Program-made: the position numbers and the translations under genes | The notes under the pieces: generated by a model | Databases searched by the model: none | Seen by the model: only the letters and a program-made list of their open reading frames with translations | What the model was told of the DNA's origin: nothing | From: Hyphomicrobiaceae bacterium | GTDB lineage: Bacteria > Pseudomonadota > Alphaproteobacteria > Rhizobiales > Hyphomicrobiaceae | Direction: 5' to 3' | Assembly (NCBI GenBank): GCA_022844275.1 | Contig: JALHMB010000003.1 | Location: forward strand, 496,001 to 560,000 | Length of the DNA stretch: 64,000 nt | Shown: positions 27,031-36,855 of the stretch, in pieces | How the letters are laid out: every line of letters begins with the position of its first letter | Position numbering within the stretch: the first letter of the stretch is position 1

Positions 27031-27687
27031 CTAAAACTCCACCTCGAGCTCGATGATCTCGTCAGGCTCGGCGAGGGCCCCCTCGGTCCACTCCTGCATG
27101 AGCGGCCAGCCGAAGATCGTCTCGCAATAGGAAGTCAGCAAAGGATCGAGTTCGACGGCATAGGTGCGGAACCGTGTACAAACCGGCGCGTACATCGCAT
27201 CCGCCACCGTCGGCCGGCTGCCGAACAGGAACGGCCCGCCATACTTCTCCAGGCACTCCGTCCAGATCGTCTTGACGCGCTCCACGTCTGGCCGCGCGCC
27301 CGAGAAGATCTTGAACTTCTTGTGCCGCGTCTTCAGATTCATCGGCAGCGCCGAGCGCAGGTTGTGGAAGCCCGAATGCATCTCGCCTGAAATGGCTCGG
27401 CAGTGCGCGCGCGCCACGCGGTCACCCGGGTAAAGCCCCGCGCCGGGGGCGATTTCGTTGACGTATCCCGCAATTGCCAGCGTATCCCAGACCGTCACCC
27501 CATCGTGGACCAGGCGCGGAACCAGGACCGAGGGGGACAGCAGCAGCAGCTCCTGGCGATTGTCCGGATCGTCGATATCCACCCGCTCCTCGACGATATC
27601 CAGCCCACCCATCTTGCACAGCAGCCAGCCGCGCAGAGACCAGGATGAGTAGTTCTTTGAGGATATCGTCAGTCGACCCTGCGCCAT
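27031..27687 (-). CDS. Glutathione S-transferase family protein
   Basis: Cytosolic GST of 218 residues. The N-terminal LTISSKNYSSWSLRGWLL has the Ser-Ser catalytic loop typical of zeta-like and YfcF-like bacterial GSTs; SVLVPRLVHDG holds the cis-Pro and VWDTLAIAGYVNE the glutathione-contact motif. The C-terminal helical domain includes FGSRPTVADAMYAPV, the conserved N-capping box region of the fold. It is divergent from the PHA depolymerase and lies just upstream of uvrB, 103 nt away on the same strand. Substrate unknown; maleylpyruvate or peroxide chemistry are possibilities. Confidence 0.85.
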   Translation of the reverse strand: MAQGRLTISSKNYSSWSLRGWLLCKMGGLDIVEERVDIDDPDNRQELLLLSPSVLVPRLVHDGVTVWDTLAIAGYVNEIAPGAGLYPGDRVARAHCRAISGEMHSGFHNLRSALPMNLKTRHKKFKIFSGARPDVERVKTIWTECLEKYGGPFLFGSRPTVADAMYAPVCTRFRTYAVELDPLLTSYCETIFGWPLMQEWTEGALAEPDEIIELEVEF

Positions 27688-27738
27688 CTTTGCAAACCTG
27701 TCCTGCGAGCGCCGCCGCGATGCACAAAATTAGTTCTC

Positions 27739-27749
27739 GCGCTGCACAA
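27739..27749. promoter_or_regulatory. Candidate PhaR operator upstream of PHA depolymerase
   Basis: GCGCTGCACAA, identical to the 11-base word in the phasin promoter (14213-14223). A second shared word, TGCAATA, follows at about 27754-27760 and also occurs in the phasin upstream region. It lies about 60 nt before the depolymerase start in the intergenic region shared with a divergent GST gene. Confidence 0.45.
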
Positions 27750-27807
27750 TAGACTGCAATAGTTTTAATCTCTCGCGCAAGCCCAAGGCGTCAGGAGCCC
27801 GGCACCT

Positions 27808-29019
27808 ATGCTTTATCAGGCCTACCAGCTTCAGGATGATCTGGTGTCGGTGTTTCGCTCGAGCGCCCGGCTGGCCATGGGCGCCTTCGGCAGTGGGCTG
27901 AGCATCCCAGCGCCGCTCGGCGGACACTTCCTGGCGGCGCTCGCCATGATCTCCCGCTTCGAGCTGACCCACACGAGACCGGCCTTCGGTATCGATACGG
28001 TGCGCGTCGGCAATCGCGATGTCCCCGTGACGGAGGAGGTCGCACTCGATCTGCCCTTCGGCAAGCTCCTCCACTTCGCCAAAGACGTCGATACGCCGCA
28101 GCCGCGCATCATGATCGTGGCGCCGCTCTCGGGACACTTCTCGACGCTGCTCGCCGGCACCGTCCGGACGATGCTCTCCGACCATGACGTCTACATCACC
28201 GACTGGGCCAATGCCCGCGACGTGCCGACCGAAGCCGGCCCGTTCGGAGTCGACGACTACGTCGACTACCTCATCAAATTCGTAGAAAAGGTTGGGCCCG
28301 GCGCGCATGTCCTCGCCGTCTGCCAGCCCTGCGTGCAGACACTCGCCGCCGTCGCTGTCATGTCGCAGACGAACCATCCGGCGACGCCGAGTTCTATGAC
28401 GCTCATGGCCGGACCAATCGATCCGCGCGAAAGCCCGACCGAGGTCAACGAACTCGCCGTCGCGAAGTCACTCGCCTGGTTCGAGAACTCGGTGATCCAC
28501 ACCGTGCCGCTTCGCTACAAGGGTGGCGGTCGGCGCGTCTATCCCGGCTTCATTCAGCTCATCGCCTTCATGGCCATGAACACGGCGCGCCACACCGCTG
28601 CACATCGCAAGCTCTACAATCACATCGCCAACGGCGAGGAGAAGGAAGCGACGAAGATCAAGGATTTCTATGACGAATATTTCGCTGTCCTCGATCTGAC
28701 GGAAGAATTCTACATGGAGACCATCGACCGGGTCTTCCAGAAGGCGGAGCTGGCGCAGGGCCAATTCACCTATCGCGGCCACAAGGTCGACCCTGGCACC
28801 ATCCGCAAAACCGCGCTACTCACTGTGGAGGGTGGCCGCGACGACATCTGTGCGCTCGGCCAGACCGCTGCCGCGCATGATCTATGCAATTCGCTGCGCC
28901 CGCACCTGAAGCGCCATCATCTGCAGGCGAATGTCGGTCACTACGGCGTCTTCAATGGCAAACGCTGGGAAAAGGAGATCTACCCCGTTGTCAGGAACAT
29001 GATCCTAGCAATGGAGTAG
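27808..29019 (+). CDS. phaZ: Intracellular polyhydroxyalkanoate depolymerase
   Basis: Cytosolic enzyme of 403 residues that mobilises native PHB granules. It has the PHB_depo_C architecture of PhaZ1-type depolymerases, which use a Cys nucleophile; the motif VLAVCQPCVQTLA (168-180) carries Cys172 and Cys175. Other landmarks are MIVAPLSGHFSTLL, DVYITDWANARDVP and, near the C-terminus, the catalytic-His region LQANVGHYGVFNGKRW. Length and start (MLYQAYQLQDD) match the family. GGAG precedes the ATG by about 10 nt. It shares an upstream word with the phasin gene. Confidence 0.95.
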   Translation: MLYQAYQLQDDLVSVFRSSARLAMGAFGSGLSIPAPLGGHFLAALAMISRFELTHTRPAFGIDTVRVGNRDVPVTEEVALDLPFGKLLHFAKDVDTPQPRIMIVAPLSGHFSTLLAGTVRTMLSDHDVYITDWANARDVPTEAGPFGVDDYVDYLIKFVEKVGPGAHVLAVCQPCVQTLAAVAVMSQTNHPATPSSMTLMAGPIDPRESPTEVNELAVAKSLAWFENSVIHTVPLRYKGGGRRVYPGFIQLIAFMAMNTARHTAAHRKLYNHIANGEEKEATKIKDFYDEYFAVLDLTEEFYMETIDRVFQKAELAQGQFTYRGHKVDPGTIRKTALLTVEGGRDDICALGQTAAAHDLCNSLRPHLKRHHLQANVGHYGVFNGKRWEKEIYPVVRNMILAME

Positions 29020-29219
29020 CTTTGCCGGCAATTGAGCCGCAGAATGGGCCTCTTTCGCATGCCTTCCCTGCGTCCAGCGAACTTGTCAGGCTGGTCAGCA
29101 GATAACCAGATGCTCTGCACGCAAGAATTGGATTGAAATGACGTGAGCGCGGCTGTGCCGGCCGCCTTATTCTTCCATCCACGAGGGCTCAGAGCCCTCA
29201 AGCTTCAGAGACATGAACA

Positions 29220-30197
29220 ATGCCGAGCAGCCGTATCCTGGTGATGACGGGAGGTACGCGGGGATTTGGCCGGCGCATGGTCGAACGCCTCCTGGCAGAG
29301 CAGCCCGACTGGCGGGTCATCCTGCTGGCCCGCCCTTCCGCGCATGTCAACGAACTGACCGCCGCCATCGCAGCACCCCATCGCCTCAGCATCGTGGATG
29401 CTGATCTCGCAAGCCTGGACTCTGTCACAGCGGGCATCGGCGCGGTCACACGCATTCTCGATGGCCGGTCGATCGACGCCATGGCGCTCAATGCCGGCGT
29501 GCAGGTCGTCGAAGGTGATCGTATCTCTGCCGACGGCTTCGAGCTTACATTTGCCGTCAATCACCTCGCGCACTTCTTCCTCGCAGCGAGCCTAGCCCCT
29601 CACATCAGGACCGGCGGCCGGATAGTGTTCACCGCAAGTGAAGTCCACGATCCCCTAGCCTTCTGCCTGATGGGCATCGCACGCGCCGAGTGGCAGTCGC
29701 CCGACGCACTGGCAGATGGCACGCGCTCACAGATGCATCTCGCCGAGGGTGTCGAGCGCGGCGAAGCGCGGTATAGCGCTTCGAAATTGCTCAATCTCAT
29801 GTCGGCGCGCCATTTCGCCGCCAGCGAGCCGCGCTTCTCGACGTACGCCTTCAACCCGAGCGTCGTCCCCGGTACGGACATCGCCCGCGAGCGGAACATG
29901 CTCCAGATCCTGCTGTGGAAGCACCTGCTGCCGACGCTGACACCGATTCTACCCGGCGCGCGATCGCTTAACCGCTCGGCCGGCGACCTGCTGTGGCTGG
30001 TAACCAAAGCGGACGCCGAAGCGTTGCGCGGTCAGTACGTAGATGGGCGGACCGTGCAGCCGGGCTCCGACGAATCACGCGACACCAAGAAGATCGAAGC
30101 GATCGCCAGCTATTCCCGTGCACTCATTGCGCGCCACCTAGCGGTGTCATCGAGCGAACGGGCGGCCACGGGTTCGATTGAAGACAGCGCAGCCTGA
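29220..30197 (+). CDS. Short-chain dehydrogenase/reductase
   Basis: NAD(P)-dependent oxidoreductase of 325 residues. It shows the classic SDR signatures: cofactor motif TGGTRGFG (10-17), ALNAGVQ for the NAG box, catalytic Ser in VFTASE and catalytic YSASK. Length and the long segment after YxxxK are like the protochlorophyllide reductase/retinol dehydrogenase branch of extended single-domain SDRs. A GAGGGCT/AGCCCTC hairpin lies 20-37 nt before the start and may limit readthrough from phaZ. No pathway partner is visible. Confidence 0.88.
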   Translation: MPSSRILVMTGGTRGFGRRMVERLLAEQPDWRVILLARPSAHVNELTAAIAAPHRLSIVDADLASLDSVTAGIGAVTRILDGRSIDAMALNAGVQVVEGDRISADGFELTFAVNHLAHFFLAASLAPHIRTGGRIVFTASEVHDPLAFCLMGIARAEWQSPDALADGTRSQMHLAEGVERGEARYSASKLLNLMSARHFAASEPRFSTYAFNPSVVPGTDIARERNMLQILLWKHLLPTLTPILPGARSLNRSAGDLLWLVTKADAEALRGQYVDGRTVQPGSDESRDTKKIEAIASYSRALIARHLAVSSSERAATGSIEDSAA

Positions 30198-30343
30198 TGT
30201 GCCCAAGGCGAACCAGCCGTCGCCGGCGCCACGCCCCTGGATGAGCGCCACCGCTCCTCGGATCTATCACGAGAAGCCCATACGACGCCGCAGAAGAAGC
30301 CCATGGAGAACATCACGGAGATCAACAGAGCAATCCAGATCAT
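30110..30343 (-). CDS. Small single-pass membrane protein
   Basis: Protein of 77 residues. The N-terminus MIWIALLISVMFSMGFFCGV is one transmembrane helix, followed by a charged cytoplasmic-type stretch (WASRDRSEERWRSS). The last third overlaps the 3' end of the SDR gene on the opposite strand, so the true C-terminus may be shorter or the frame may be fortuitous. A GAGAG sequence precedes the ATG by several bases. The hydrophobic N-terminus argues for a real small protein; no family assigned. Confidence 0.45.
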   Translation of the reverse strand: MIWIALLISVMFSMGFFCGVVWASRDRSEERWRSSRGVAPATAGSPWAHQAALSSIEPVAARSLDDTARWRAMSARE

Positions 30344-30452
30344 TTCGGTCTCTCTCGCCGCGTCCCTCCCGGTCAGCGGTCTCCCGTGCGTATGATCGGC
30401 CCCCCAGCACACAGCACGGCACTTTGGCCTCAATCGGGCATTACCTAAGGTT

Positions 30453-30472
30453 GTGCAAGTGGGCGTTTGCAC
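30453..30472. promoter_or_regulatory. Inverted repeat, candidate operator
   Basis: GTGCAA-N8-TTGCAC is a perfect 6-bp inverted repeat 145 nt upstream of the SMP-30 gene. Its size fits a dimeric HTH repressor, but no regulator gene is adjacent. Confidence 0.3.
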
Positions 30473-30616
30473 CAATATGCGGCAAGCCTGGTTAAAACTT
30501 GGTTATATCCACAAAGATTGAACGCGGCTCGCCGCGGCCGGTTCCGGATTCCCGGATCGGTGAAGCATCATGCTAATGGAGCCAGGCCAATATTGGCGGG
30601 GGGGGGGAAGTTCACC

Positions 30617-31528
30617 ATGGAAGACGTGAAGATCCTGGCAACGGGACTGGGCTTTCCCGAAGGTCCCGTCGTATGCGCCGATGGCTCCGTGGTGCTGACG
30701 GAAATTCGCAATCAGCGCTGCTCGCGCGTGACGGCGAACGGGACGGTCAGCGTGTTTTCGAATTGCGGTGGTGGGCCTAATGGGCTGGCGATTGGCCCCG
30801 ATGGTTATTTCTATCTCTGCAACAATGGGGGAAACCGCTACGAGGACGGCCACTCCATGGGCCTCGGCCCCCACCCGGACTACAAGTTCGGTTATGTGGA
30901 GCGAATGGACCCCAAGACCGGGAAGACGACGCTGCTCTACAAGGACGTCAACGGTCATGCGCTGTCGGCGCCAAACGATCTGGTGTTCGACAAAGAAGGC
31001 GGCTTCTATTTCACCGATCTTGGCAAGCGCTATCCCCGCCATCGTGATAATGGCGGTGTGTACTACGCGCTGCCCGACGGCACGATGATTGTGGAAGTGG
31101 CCTATCCAGTTCTGAGCCCAAATGGCTGCGGCTTGTCTCCCGACGGCCGGACACTCTATGTCGCCGACACTGAAGGTGCGCGTCTCTGGGCATTCGAAGT
31201 CCAAGGTCCTGGCAAGCTCAAGCCGAAGACAGCATTTGCTCCGCATAGCGGGCAGTGCATCGCCGGCCTCAGTGGCAACGCGCGTTTCGATAGCCTCAAG
31301 GTCATGGCCAGCGGCAATATCGCGGTCGCGACCCTCAACACCGGCTACATCACCGAGTTTTCTCCGACTGGACAGATCGTTCGCGCTGTAAAGATGCCGG
31401 ATTGCTATCCAACCAACATCTGTTTCGGCGGTGCAGATATGCGCACAGCATACATCACGCTGTCTGACAGCGGTCAGTTGGGCGTGATGCAGTGGCCGGA
31501 GCCGGGGCTAAAGCTCAACTTCAATTGA
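30617..31528 (+). CDS. SMP-30/gluconolactonase family protein
   Basis: Six-bladed beta-propeller of 303 residues. The family marks are LGFPEGPVVCADGSV (metal-binding Glu in FPEGP), NGLAIGPDGYFYLCNN, LSAPNDLVFDKEGGFYFTD (Asn and Asp ligands) and LSPNGCGLSPDGRTLYVAD. Such proteins hydrolyse sugar lactones with a divalent metal. There is no signal peptide. The start at 30617 follows an unusual run of ten G that doubles as the ribosome site. It is about 350 nt upstream of a Liv-type importer, so both may serve the same catabolic route. Confidence 0.87.
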   Translation: MEDVKILATGLGFPEGPVVCADGSVVLTEIRNQRCSRVTANGTVSVFSNCGGGPNGLAIGPDGYFYLCNNGGNRYEDGHSMGLGPHPDYKFGYVERMDPKTGKTTLLYKDVNGHALSAPNDLVFDKEGGFYFTDLGKRYPRHRDNGGVYYALPDGTMIVEVAYPVLSPNGCGLSPDGRTLYVADTEGARLWAFEVQGPGKLKPKTAFAPHSGQCIAGLSGNARFDSLKVMASGNIAVATLNTGYITEFSPTGQIVRAVKMPDCYPTNICFGGADMRTAYITLSDSGQLGVMQWPEPGLKLNFN

Positions 31529-31544
31529 GCGACCGTTATACAGC

Positions 31545-31566
31545 CAACCGATGCTGACATCGGTTG
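31545..31566 (+). terminator. Terminator-like hairpin after the SMP-30 gene
   Basis: CAACCGATG and CATCGGTTG pair perfectly around a CTGA loop, 17 nt after the stop codon. There is no T run, so termination may be inefficient, or the hairpin may only protect the transcript end. Confidence 0.4.
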
Positions 31567-31801
31567 CCGTGCGTCACTGATCCCAAAGAGAATTTCTCTA
31601 CGTCGGGCAGGCGACCCTCGCGCCGATGGCCGTATGCTTGCGTTGCGAACCGGATGACACTTGTTTGCCCCGCCACGCTGATTTCAGCGATCGCTTACAA
31701 AGCGACAAGGGGGCATACACTCGCATCGACGCCTTGTGTGAAGGCCTAGCTAGCGTCGTAAATCCCGTGTTAGCTTGAGCCGAGACGGTCCGGCTATGTT
31801 T

Positions 31802-31815
31802 CGATTGAGCAATCG
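31802..31815. promoter_or_regulatory. Palindrome upstream of the importer, candidate operator
   Basis: CGATTG-AG-CAATCG is a perfect palindrome 61-74 nt before the substrate-binding protein start. A candidate -35 TTGAGC lies near 31776. Function is inferred from position only. Confidence 0.3.
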
Positions 31816-31875
31816 TCATAGTCGAAAAAAAAAGCAAGCCGTCTTGGGAGTTGACGTCGCAAATGGGAGGAATCC

Positions 31876-33072
31876 ATGCGGATTACGCGCCGCAAGGCGT
31901 TGACCGGTTCTGCCGCTGCGGCAGCAACCATCGCAACGGGCATCTATAAACCAGCCATCGCCAACACCGATCCGATCCAGATCGGCTATCTGCCGGCCTT
32001 CACGGGACCAAGCTCGTCGACCGGCATCGGCATCGGTCGCGGTACGCAGTTGGCGGTTGATGAGATCAACGCCGCTGGCGGCATCAAGGGCCGCAAGATC
32101 GAACTCGTGATGCGCGACACGCAGAGCGAGCCAACCAAGGCCGTGAACGCCGCAGTCGAGCTGACCCGCCGCCACAAGGTGAGCGCAATTTGGGGACCGC
32201 TCAATTCCGGCGAGACGGCTGCAGCGATCGGCAACATCGCGCGCGAAAACGTGCCGATGGTTCACCCCTGCTGGGTCGACGTCTTGATCGACGTCAAGAA
32301 GTATCCGATGGCCTTTCGCAATGCACCGAGCAATCAGCAGATCGGCGGTGCAGCCAATCACTACGTCGTCAATGTGCTCAAGGCCAAGAAGGTCGCCGTT
32401 ATCAGCGACACGACCGGCTATGGCACTGCATCTGTCGATGCGTACGTGCCGATGCTCAAAAAGCTGAACGCCGATGTTGTGTACTCCGGCAGCGTGGACG
32501 CGAACAACCCAGATCTCAAACCGGAATTGCTGCGGATGCAGTCCGGTGGCGCCGAAGCGATCATGCCATGGAGCGTGAATGCCGGCTTCCTCGCACGCAT
32601 CATCAATACGCGTGCCGAGCTGAATTGGGACGTCCCCATCGTCGGCCAGACCACGCTCGGTTCCGGACAGACGAAGTCGCTCCTCGCGAAACCCGAGTAT
32701 TGGGAGAAAGTCTATCCGAACAACTTCCGGAACGTTTGCTACGACGCGAACGGCAAGCTGCCGCCACAGACAGCGGAATTCGTCGAGAGGTTGAAGAAGG
32801 CCAAGGTCGACTATTCCGATACGCTTATGTGGTGGATTGCCTGCGGTTATGACGGACCACGCCTCATCGTCGAAGCTATGCGGGAAGGTGGCACGTCCGC
32901 CGCAGATATGACCGCGTACCTGAATACGAAGGTTACGGCCTGGAAGGGCATTTACGGCACCATCGCGTTCTCGGCCGAGAACCACAACGGGTTCCTGGAC
33001 GAGGGCGTGATCATGGCCCAGGCGAATTCACTCAAGGACGGCGCGTTCAAGCTGGCCCCTGGGTACGCCTGA
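31876..33072 (+). CDS. ABC transporter substrate-binding protein, Liv type, Tat-exported
   Basis: Periplasmic binding protein of 398 residues, Peripla_BP_6 fold. The N-terminus MRITRRKALTGSAAAAATIA is a twin-arginine signal with cleavage near PAIAN. The mature part starts PIQIGYLPAFTGPSSSTGIG, the usual first strand and ligand loop of branched-chain amino acid, amide or urea receptors; GGIKGRKIELVMRDTQSEP and VSAIWGPLNSGETAA are conserved blocks. GGGAGG precedes the ATG. It is the first gene of a four-gene importer operon. Ligand unknown. Confidence 0.92.
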   Translation: MRITRRKALTGSAAAAATIATGIYKPAIANTDPIQIGYLPAFTGPSSSTGIGIGRGTQLAVDEINAAGGIKGRKIELVMRDTQSEPTKAVNAAVELTRRHKVSAIWGPLNSGETAAAIGNIARENVPMVHPCWVDVLIDVKKYPMAFRNAPSNQQIGGAANHYVVNVLKAKKVAVISDTTGYGTASVDAYVPMLKKLNADVVYSGSVDANNPDLKPELLRMQSGGAEAIMPWSVNAGFLARIINTRAELNWDVPIVGQTTLGSGQTKSLLAKPEYWEKVYPNNFRNVCYDANGKLPPQTAEFVERLKKAKVDYSDTLMWWIACGYDGPRLIVEAMREGGTSAADMTAYLNTKVTAWKGIYGTIAFSAENHNGFLDEGVIMAQANSLKDGAFKLAPGYA

Positions 33073-33075
33073 TCG

Positions 33076-33936
33076 ATGCTCGTTCAATCGATTATTACGA
33101 ACGGGCTGGCGGTGGGCGCGGTCTACGCGCTCATTGGCATCACCTACAATGTCATGTTCTCGGCCTCGCGGGTGTTCAGCTTCACCGCGGGGTCGGTCGG
33201 CATGCTCGGTGGCGTATTCGGCGCTATCCTCATCGGCCAGATGGGAATGCCGGTCATTGTCGGCTTTCTCCTGACATTACTGCTTGGCGCCATACTTGGC
33301 ATCGTCATTGAGTTCGTGACGGTCAGACCCGTGCTCAAGAGCCTGGACCAGCATCTTTACGTGTTGTCCACTCTCGCCGCCGCGCTGATGATCCAGCAGT
33401 TGACGGCGATCTACTTCAGCACCGATGCCGTGCCTTTCCCCCGCGTCGTACCGATCGAATCCGGCTTCTTGGACCAAAAAATCTGGCTCCCGATCCTGGC
33501 GTGCGTCGGAACGATCGTCGGGCTGGAATATCTCTTCCGCCACACATTGGTGGGGCGTGCCTTTCTCGCAATCTCGGAGGACAACTACGCGGCTCGCGCG
33601 CTCGGCCTTCCCGAGCAGCGGCTGCGCATGACGAGTTTTGCGCTTGCAGGAATGATCGGTGTGCTGGCCGGCTTCTCGTCGGGGCAGCTGATGTTTGCCT
33701 CGTTGGCGAATGGCCCACTGCTGAACTTCTACGGATTCGTTCCGGTGGCCCTCGGTGGCATGGGATCGAACCGCGGTGCGGTCATTGGCGGGCTCCTGCT
33801 CGGGCTGTTCCAGCAGACGGCAAACTACTTCTTCGGCGGGGTTTTCTCATCCGTTGCGGTGTTCGTCGTATTCATCATAGCGCTCCTCGTGCGGCCTGAA
33901 GGCCTCGCCGGTGCGGCAACCGCTCGGCGTGTGTGA
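33076..33936 (+). CDS. livH: ABC transporter permease, LivH type
   Basis: Inner-membrane permease of 286 residues with about eight hydrophobic segments. The start MLVQSIITNGLAVGAVYALI and the motif ISEDNYAARALGLPEQRLRM (EAA-like cytoplasmic loop that docks the ATPase) are typical of LivH, as is GGMGSNRGAVIGGLLLGL near the C-terminus. It begins 3 nt after the binding protein stop and precedes the permease-ATPase fusion by 12 nt. Confidence 0.92.
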   Translation: MLVQSIITNGLAVGAVYALIGITYNVMFSASRVFSFTAGSVGMLGGVFGAILIGQMGMPVIVGFLLTLLLGAILGIVIEFVTVRPVLKSLDQHLYVLSTLAAALMIQQLTAIYFSTDAVPFPRVVPIESGFLDQKIWLPILACVGTIVGLEYLFRHTLVGRAFLAISEDNYAARALGLPEQRLRMTSFALAGMIGVLAGFSSGQLMFASLANGPLLNFYGFVPVALGGMGSNRGAVIGGLLLGLFQQTANYFFGGVFSSVAVFVVFIIALLVRPEGLAGAATARRV

Positions 33937-33948
33937 GGGCTGCATCAC

Positions 33949-35710
33949 GTGCTCCTGGAATCAAAAAAAACCGGCGTAGGCACCGGGAGATTTGAAGCGT
34001 GGTTGCCCGTCTTGCTGCTGGCGCTGGTGGGAGCGAGCCTCCCACTATGGGGTGACTCCTTCTTCGGTCTCGTTGCGACGCGCGTCTGCATCTACTGGGT
34101 GCTGGTCGCAGGCCTCAATCTTGTCGTCGGCTTCGCTGGCCAGCTCGCGATCGGCTGGGTCTCGCTGTTGACGATCGGCGCGTACACGGCGAGCGCGCTG
34201 GCGGCAGGACGCGTGACGCCAGAGATCCCCACGTTCTTCGCCCTCGGCGCAGCAGGCCTGCTCGGCGCCGTCTTCGGCCTGATCGCCGGCCTTCCCGCAT
34301 TGCGTCTGCGCACGTTCTACTTCGCGATGACGACGCTTGGGCTATCGACCATCGTCACGCAGATTGCGCTCGCCTGGAAGTCGGTGACTGGCGGCGGCGT
34401 CGGCATTCCCGGGCCATCCATGCCCGTGCCGCTCGACTCGCCATGGGGCTTCTACTTTTTCTGCCTGGTCCTCGCGCTGTTCGTCACGTGGATGACGTGC
34501 AACATCTCGGCCAGCCGTTATGGACGTTCGCTCGTTGCCATCCGCGATGCCGAAGTGGCGGCCGAGGCGGTCGGCATTTACAAACCCCGGCTGCTGATGG
34601 CGGTGTTCCTGTTCAGTGGTGCGTTGGCGGGCTTCGCGGGCGGCCTGTTTGCCTCGCTCCAGTCCTACATCACCCCCGACGCCTTCACCTTCGACCTGTC
34701 GGTTTTGTTCTTCATCGCCATTCTGATCGGCGGGCGCGGATCGATCCTCGGGCCCATGATCGGCACGGCCATTCTGACCATCCTGCCGGACTTCGCGGCC
34801 CCGCTCGTTCAATGGTCCACGTTCCTGTACGCAGTATTGCTCCTGGCGATTGTGCTTCTGGTCCCGGGTGGCATCGCCGATTTGCTCGATTTCAAGAACC
34901 GGCGGCCGCTCGACAAGCACCGCGAGATCCGCCCGCGGCCGGAGCTGCTGGGACAGATTTTGACCGCGCCGCGCAAGAGCGAGCTCCGCCTTCAGAACAT
35001 TGTGCTGAGTTTTGGCGGCGTGCGCGCCGTCGATGGTGTCGACCTCGAAATTCATACTGGCGAGGTACATGGCCTCATCGGTCCGAACGGCAGTGGCAAG
35101 ACGACGACGCTCAACGTTATTTCGGGTTACTACACGCCTCAGGAGGGCACCGTCAGCCAGGACGGCGTCGACTTCACCAAAGAAGGCCCCCATACGCGCG
35201 CCGCACATCACATTGCACGTACGTTCCAGACGCCGCGGTTGATCGGCGAATCCTCCGTACTCGAGAACGTCATGATCGGCGGCAATATCGACGCATCAGG
35301 CACGTTCGTCGAATCGCTCCTGGCGTTACCGCGTCACTGGCGCGATGAGGCGCATTTGCGTGAGAATGCCATGGCGGCGCTCACGATCGTCGGCCTGGAG
35401 CGGCTTGCGGGAGTGCGCGCCGATCGCCTGCAGCACAGTGAGCTGCGCTTCGTCGAGATTGCCCGGGCTCTCATGATGAAGCCCGCCTTCCTGCTGCTCG
35501 ACGAACCGGCGGCTGGCCTGTCGGTCGACGAGATCAAACGTCTCGGCGCTCTTGTCACCGCCATCAGCAAACAAGGAACCGGCGTGCTGCTCGTCGAGCA
35601 CCACGCCGATCTCATCTTCGACATTTGCGATCGGGTTACTGTGCTCAATCTTGGCAAGGTGCTCGCATCCGGCAAGCCGGACGAGGTTCGAACGCATCGG
35701 GAGGTCGTCA

Positions 35711-35730
<20 letters not shown>
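33949..35730 (+). CDS. Fused LivM permease and LivG ATPase
   Basis: Single polypeptide of 593 residues. Residues 1-325 form a LivM-type permease (CIYWVLVAGLNLVVGFAGQL; docking loop VAIRDAEVAAEAVGIYKPR; IGGRGSILGPMIG). Residues 340-593 form a LivG-type ATPase with Walker A GPNGSGKTT, Walker B FLLLDEPAAGLS and switch His in VEHHADL. The ABC signature reads LQHSE instead of LSGGQ, while the rest of the motif (RFVEIARAL) is kept. The GTG start at 33949 is 12 nt after livH. The fusion ties permease and ATPase one to one. Substrate unknown. Confidence 0.9.
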
Positions 35731-36454
<724 letters not shown>

Positions 36455-36855
36455 TGACGGCGGCGACCAATGCCCAAGTGGGCGGTTCAATAAACCGTAC
36501 CCGAGATGGACTCCAATTGAGCCATATGCGGCAGCGTAACTCATCCTCACTCGCGGCCATCCCCCATCGTCCTCCAATAACGAAACGGGATTTCCCTCGG
36601 CGATAAATGACGGGGGCTCATATCGAGGCGCGCGCATTCTTTTTGCCTGCTCGCCCCGGTGCATTGTCGCGATTTTCGGCCCGCTTATGAGCGAAACGAT
36701 TGTTACTTGATCGCAACATTAATCATACGAGCGATCATCACAACGCTGATCACTGCATTGGCATAAGTGCGGACATGACGTAGGGTGCGCACGAAGAGGC
36801 GGTAATCCGCCTCTTTTTGCGTATCTGGGGACGATGCGCTCCGGGAGAATCGGCA
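36455..36855. other. Intergenic region, AT-richer, ending in a strong terminator
   Basis: About 400 bases without a credible gene. The 36690-36790 part is visibly richer in A and T and contains repeated GATCA words. A perfect terminator at 36794-36818 ends it, 340 nt beyond livF, so it could close either a long 3' UTR or an unannotated small RNA. Confidence 0.5.
36794..36818 (+). terminator. Rho-independent terminator with no gene directly upstream
   Basis: A 9-bp perfect stem (AAGAGGCGG with CCGCCTCTT), TAAT loop and a T5 tail. This is one of the best intrinsic terminators in the window. It stands 37 nt before the next gene start. Confidence 0.75.

Larger units (their letters stand above)
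31529..31875. other. Intergenic region upstream of the Liv-type importer
   Basis: 347 bases without a credible gene. It contains a 9-bp perfect hairpin just after the SMP-30 stop, a 14-bp palindrome and an A9 tract before the importer ribosome site. Short open frames here have no ribosome sites or recognisable products. Confidence 0.6.

Noticed and set aside
31816-32985. A 389-codon minus-strand open frame.
   Set aside because: Antisense to the Tat-exported binding protein; composition is that of a shadow frame.
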